Assembly (NCBI GenBank): GCA_045580645.1
Contig: JAZNOG010000044.1
Coordinates: 1-17,094, forward strand
Length of the DNA: 17,094 nucleotides
Origin: HGM10836 sp045580645
Lineage (GTDB): Bacteria; Bacillota_I; Bacilli_A; RF39; UBA660
Reading direction: 5' to 3'
Shown here: piece after piece, positions 14,365-17,094 of the stretch
Position numbering within the stretch: position 1 is the stretch's first letter
How the letters are laid out: every line of letters begins with the position of its first letter
The notes under the pieces: model-generated
What the model saw: only the letters and a program-made list of their open reading frames with translations
Told to the model about the DNA's origin: nothing
Database searches by the model: none
Position numbers and translations under genes: made by a program

Positions 14365-16308
14365 TTATTTTACTTTTAATTCAAATAATATGTCTCTTAA
14401 CTCCATTGCTCTTTCAAAATCCAGATTTCTTGCTGCTTCTTTCATTTCTTCTTCTATTTTTTGTAGTGAGCTTGCATCTATTATATCATCTTTTTGATTA
14501 TTTGTCTTCTCTATTTTTTCGCTATTTGTTATTACTTCTCTTATTTCTTTTATTATTGTTTTTGGAATTATATTTTTTTCTTTATTATATGCCTCCTGAA
14601 TTTCTCTTCTTCTTTTTGTTTCTTCTATAGCAAGTTTCATACTTTCTGTAATATTATCAGCATACATTATTACATGTCCATTTTCATTTCTTGCACATCT
14701 TCCAATAGTTTGAATAAGACTTCTATGACTTCTTAAAAATCCTTCTTTATCTGCATCCAATATGGCAATTAAACTAACTTCTGGAATATCTAATCCTTCC
14801 CTTAAAAGGTTAATTCCTACTACACAATCATAGGTTCCAGTTCTTAAGTCATTTATTATTTTTAATCTTTGTAGAGTTTTTATTTCAGAGTGAAGATAAG
14901 CAACCTTTATATCTAGTTCTTTTAAATAGTTTGTTAATTCTTCTGCCATTCTAATAGTTAGTGTTGTTATTAAGACTCTTTCATTTTTTGCTTTTCTTGT
15001 TCTTATTTCTCCGATTAGGTCATCTATTTGTCCTTTGCTTGGTCTTATTTCAACAGTTGGATCTAAAAGACCAGTTGGCCTTATAATTTGATCTACTTTG
15101 TTTTCTGATTTTTCTAGTTCATAATCGCCAGGTGTTGCTGATACGTATATGACTTTGTTTATTTTTTGTTCAAATTCTTCAAAGCGTAATGGTCTATTAT
15201 CTAAGGCACTTGGCAACCTAAATCCATATTCTACTAGAGTTGTTTTTCGTGCTCTATCGCCATTATACATAGCGCGAACTTGTGGGATTGTTACATGCGA
15301 TTCATCTATTACTAATAGGAAGTCTTTTGGAAAGAAGTCTATTAAAGTGCTTGGTGTTTCTCCTTCTTTTCTTCCTGCTAAGTGTCTAGCATAGTTTTCT
15401 ATTCCACTACAAAAGCCTGTTTCGCTTATCATTTCTATATCATAATTTACTCTTTGTTCTAATCTTTGTGCTTCAACTAATTTGTTATTATCTTTTAAGA
15501 ATTCTAAACGTTCTTTTAGTTCTTCTTTTATATTTATTATTGCTTTATTTAATTTTTCATCACTTGTTACGAAGTGACTTGCAGGAAATATAGAAATAGT
15601 TTTTTTGTCATTTATGATTTTGCCTGTTACAACTTCTATTTCTGATAATCGTTCTATTTCATCTCCAAATAATTCTATTCTAATACCTTTTGAATGTTCA
15701 TTATTTGGAATAATTTCAATAACATCTCCTCTTGCTCTAAAACATCCTCTTTTTAAGTCAAGTTCATTTCTTTCATATAACATATCAACAAGTTTGTTAA
15801 GAATTTCATTTCTTTCTATAGTTTCTCCTTTGTTTAATGTTAACATTTTATTTTTATATTCTTCTTTTTCTCCAATTCCATAAATACATGATACAGATGA
15901 TACAACAATTACATCATCTCTTGATAATAAGGCGCTTGTTGCTGAGTGTCTTAATTCATCTATTTCATCATTTATTGAAGAATCTTTTTCTATATAAGTA
16001 TCTGTTTGAGGAATATATGCTTCTGGTTGAAAGTAATCATAATATGATACAAAATATTCTACTCTATTTTCGGGGAATAATTCTTTTAGTTCACTATAAA
16101 GTTGACCCGCTAATGTTTTGTTGTGAGCTAGAACTAAAGTTGGTCTATTTACTTCTTTTATTACATTTGCAATAGTAAATGTTTTTCCGGTTCCTGTTGC
16201 TCCAAGTAATACTTGATGTTTTTTATTGTTATTTATCCCATCTACTAAACTTTTTATAGCTTGTGGTTGATCTCCACTTGGTTTATAGTTTGATATTAGT
16301 TTAAACAT
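14365..16308 (-). CDS. uvrB: excinuclease ABC subunit B
   Basis: UvrB verifies bulky DNA lesions handed over by UvrA and then recruits UvrC for incision. The 647 residues are complete: Walker A GATGTGKT at 36-43, the damage-probing beta-hairpin (YYDYFQPEAYIPQTDTY at 89-105), Walker B DESH at 335-338, helicase motif VI QTIGRCARN at 533-541, and the C-terminal UVR domain that binds UvrC (about 613-645). ATG 16308 follows AAGGAGGAATAAAT. uvrA, usually adjacent in Firmicutes, is not downstream here; the next genes are the DUF1287-like protein and pssA. A promoter lies at 16401-16428. I see no LexA/SOS box of the GAAC-N4-GTTC type in the leader. Confidence 0.98.
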   Translation of the reverse strand: MFKLISNYKPSGDQPQAIKSLVDGINNNKKHQVLLGATGTGKTFTIANVIKEVNRPTLVLAHNKTLAGQLYSELKELFPENRVEYFVSYYDYFQPEAYIPQTDTYIEKDSSINDEIDELRHSATSALLSRDDVIVVSSVSCIYGIGEKEEYKNKMLTLNKGETIERNEILNKLVDMLYERNELDLKRGCFRARGDVIEIIPNNEHSKGIRIELFGDEIERLSEIEVVTGKIINDKKTISIFPASHFVTSDEKLNKAIINIKEELKERLEFLKDNNKLVEAQRLEQRVNYDIEMISETGFCSGIENYARHLAGRKEGETPSTLIDFFPKDFLLVIDESHVTIPQVRAMYNGDRARKTTLVEYGFRLPSALDNRPLRFEEFEQKINKVIYVSATPGDYELEKSENKVDQIIRPTGLLDPTVEIRPSKGQIDDLIGEIRTRKAKNERVLITTLTIRMAEELTNYLKELDIKVAYLHSEIKTLQRLKIINDLRTGTYDCVVGINLLREGLDIPEVSLIAILDADKEGFLRSHRSLIQTIGRCARNENGHVIMYADNITESMKLAIEETKRRREIQEAYNKEKNIIPKTIIKEIREVITNSEKIEKTNNQKDDIIDASSLQKIEEEMKEAARNLDFERAMELRDILFELKVK

Positions 16309-16340
16309 ATTTATTCCTCCTTACTTTTATTCTTATATTT

Positions 16341-16385
16341 TCACTTATTACAATTTTTGTTTTCCTCTAAATATTTTTTATACAT
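16341..16385 (-). CDS. possible 14-codon leader peptide upstream of uvrB
   Basis: ATG 16385 opens MYKKYLEENKNCNK and ends in TGA, starting about ten bases after the predicted transcription start and ending 32 bases before uvrB. The upstream GGATAAG is a weak ribosome binding site. In A+T-rich DNA a chance ORF of this size is common, so this is only a candidate. Confidence 0.2.
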   Translation of the reverse strand: MYKKYLEENKNCNK

Positions 16386-16400
16386 CTTATCCGTGCTTAA

Positions 16401-16428
16401 AATATATTGTTTATCTTTATTGTTTCAA
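16401..16428 (-). promoter_or_regulatory. promoter for the uvrB operon
   Basis: Minus strand -35 TTGAAA (16428-16423), 16-base spacer, -10 TATATT (16406-16401, five of six). The -35 abuts the U-tract of the preceding terminator. The predicted start is near 16394, giving a leader of about 85 bases. Confidence 0.65.
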
Positions 16429-16459
16429 AAAATAAACCAATATTTAATAGTGGTTTACT
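16426..16459 (-). terminator. terminator after the 105-residue gene
   Basis: TAAACCA (16457-16451) and TGGTTTA (16439-16433) form a 7-bp stem, extendable to nine with a G-U pair, around an 11-base loop, followed by TTTTTTG. It starts about ten bases after the stop codon. Confidence 0.78.
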
Positions 16460-16467
16460 TATATTTT

Positions 16468-16785
16468 TTATCTAAACTTTTTTTGAAACGGACCTTCTCC
16501 ATAATCATAATCATCCCTTGCAGATAGCGTTCTTTTTCCAGGAGGATAACATTTTTTTTGAGAACTTTCGTGGCCAAACTTTGTTATTTCATATGCATTG
16601 TTCGGATCTAAAACAAATTCTAATATCATTTGATAAGTGCAATCTTCTAGATTAAACTTCTTTTTGAATTCTTCTATATTTATGTCCCATGCAAAAAGAT
16701 TTGTTAATAGATTTTTTAGTGTTTCATTTGGATCATACTTCATTTCTTTTTTATAGTTTTTTATTATGTAATCTCTTAAATTCAT
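16468..16785 (-). CDS. hypothetical protein, 105 residues
   Basis: I do not recognise this protein. It begins MNLRDYIIKNYKKEMKYDPN, has two Cys (CTYQM and KKCYPPGK), a helical N-terminal half, and a C-terminal third rich in Gly, Pro, Arg and Asp (PPGKRTLSARDDYDYGEG) that may be disordered. There is no membrane segment or signal peptide. ATG 16785 follows AGAGGCAAAAT. It has its own promoter region and its own terminator, so it is transcribed as a single gene between hpf and uvrB. This isolation, and normal-looking signals on both sides, argue that it is real. Function unknown. Confidence 0.7.
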   Translation of the reverse strand: MNLRDYIIKNYKKEMKYDPNETLKNLLTNLFAWDINIEEFKKKFNLEDCTYQMILEFVLDPNNAYEITKFGHESSQKKCYPPGKRTLSARDDYDYGEGPFQKKFR

Positions 16786-16802
16786 ATTTTGCCTCTTTTC
16801 TA

Positions 16803-16850
16803 TGTGTTATATTATACTTTTTTTTGCATTTCTATGCTTATTATAACACA
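16803..16850 (-). promoter_or_regulatory. promoter with nested inverted repeats for the 105-residue gene
   Basis: Minus strand -10 TATAAT (16845-16840) has TG one base upstream (extended -10); the best -35 is a poor TTAATA (16868-16863) inside the hpf terminator stem. A second TATAAT (16816-16811) lies closer to the gene without a good -35. A perfect 9-bp inverted repeat (TGTGTTATA, 16850-16842, with TATAACACA, 16811-16803) spans the region, and GCAT/ATGC (16837-16834 with 16829-16826) is nested inside. Confidence 0.5.
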
Positions 16851-16887
16851 ATTTAAAAAAGTTATTAACTTTTTTTGTTAATAACTT
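16851..16887 (-). terminator. hpf terminator
   Basis: AAGTTATTAAC (16887-16877) and GTTAATAACTT (16869-16859) form a perfect 11-bp stem with a 7-A loop, followed by TTTT. The 5' arm overlaps the hpf TAA stop. Confidence 0.88.
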
Positions 16888-17094
16888 ATACTTCTTCTAT
16901 TATTCCATAGTCTTTTTCTTTTCTTTTATATACAATTGCTGTTTTATTAGTCGCACTATTTTTAAAGAAATAAAAATCATGATTTGTCAGTTCCATTTGA
17001 AGGATGGCTTCTTCTTCATCCATTGGCTTTAAATCTATTGTTTTTCTTTTTACAATTTTATCATTGTTTTCTTCTATGTCATCTTCAAAATCTA
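16886..17094 (-). CDS. hpf: ribosome hibernation promoting factor, C-terminal part (cut by the right edge)
   Basis: Long-type HPF dimerises 70S ribosomes into inactive 100S particles. Only the last 68 codons are present. They hold the C-terminal dimerisation domain: KIVKRKTIDLKPMDEEEAI, then LQMELTNHDFYFFKNSATN, then AIVYKRKEKDYGIIE, which follow the family closely (usual DLKPM, EEAILQM, HDFF.F and VVYRR..G.YGLI). An acidic linker (DFEDDIEENND) precedes it, as is common. The presence of this domain marks the long form typical of Firmicutes. secA or prfB, frequent downstream neighbours of hpf in Firmicutes, do not follow; an unknown small gene does. Confidence 0.93.
   Translation of the reverse strand, partial: DFEDDIEENNDKIVKRKTIDLKPMDEEEAILQMELTNHDFYFFKNSATNKTAIVYKRKEKDYGIIEEV

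Noticed and set aside
1..17094. Mycoplasma-type code (TGA as Trp)
   Set aside because: TGA ends yvcK and the methyltransferase exactly where the families end, and Trp positions such as the secE WP are encoded by TGG.
1..17094. Mobile elements, CRISPR arrays, tRNA or rRNA genes
   Set aside because: No transposase, spaced direct repeats or tRNA-like folds were found; the 23S-like segments in the rplK and rplA leaders are short mimics and not rRNA genes.

Overview
This is a strongly A+T-rich stretch of bacterial chromosome in which every credible gene lies on the minus strand, so transcription runs from the right end to the left. Gram-positive Shine-Dalgarno sites (AAGGAGG/GGAGGTG type), sigma-A-like promoters, U-tailed hairpin terminators, a long-type HPF, whiA/yvcK and the Bacillus-like order secE-nusG-rplK-rplA-rplJ-rplL-methyltransferase-rpoB-rpoC all point to a low-GC Firmicute, probably a Bacilli/Erysipelotrichia-like or related uncultured gut lineage. 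TGA is used as a normal stop (yvcK, methyltransferase), so this is not the Mycoplasma code. The genus cannot be told from the window.

Layout in the direction of transcription: the 3' end of hpf (16886-17094) with a strong terminator; a 105-residue protein of unknown function (16468-16785) with its own terminator; a compact operon of uvrB, a membrane-anchored DUF1287-like protein and pssA (16308-12962); secE-nusG behind a promoter carrying two near-identical dyads (12933-12147); rplK-rplA (12136-10776); rplJ-rplL (10786-9717) behind a consensus promoter and an L10 leader/attenuator; an RsmC-like methyltransferase after a terminator (9647-9060); rpoB-rpoC behind a second internal promoter (9063-1737); a terminator at the rpoC stop; then a new promoter for an unknown 151-residue protein, yvcK and the start of whiA (1704-1).

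The core is one long transcription/translation supply line: preprotein translocase subunit, NusG, the L1 and L12 stalk proteins of the 50S subunit, an rRNA methyltransferase, and the two large RNA polymerase subunits. It is cut into separately controlled segments by promoters that sit over the stop codon of the gene before. Three leaders look like autoregulatory RNAs: a textbook L10 leader before rplJ with a visible antiterminator/terminator choice, a close mimic of the 23S rRNA L1-binding site just before the rplA ribosome binding site, and a second less certain L1-like (or L11/GAC-like) fold before rplK.

The best leads are the L1-site mimics, the paired operator-like dyads in the secE promoter, the DUF1287-like protein lacking the expected Cys and one His, the long acidic tail of RpoB, and the two uncharacterised small proteins. 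No mobile element, CRISPR array, tRNA or rRNA was seen, and no intergenic stretch exceeds 300 bases.
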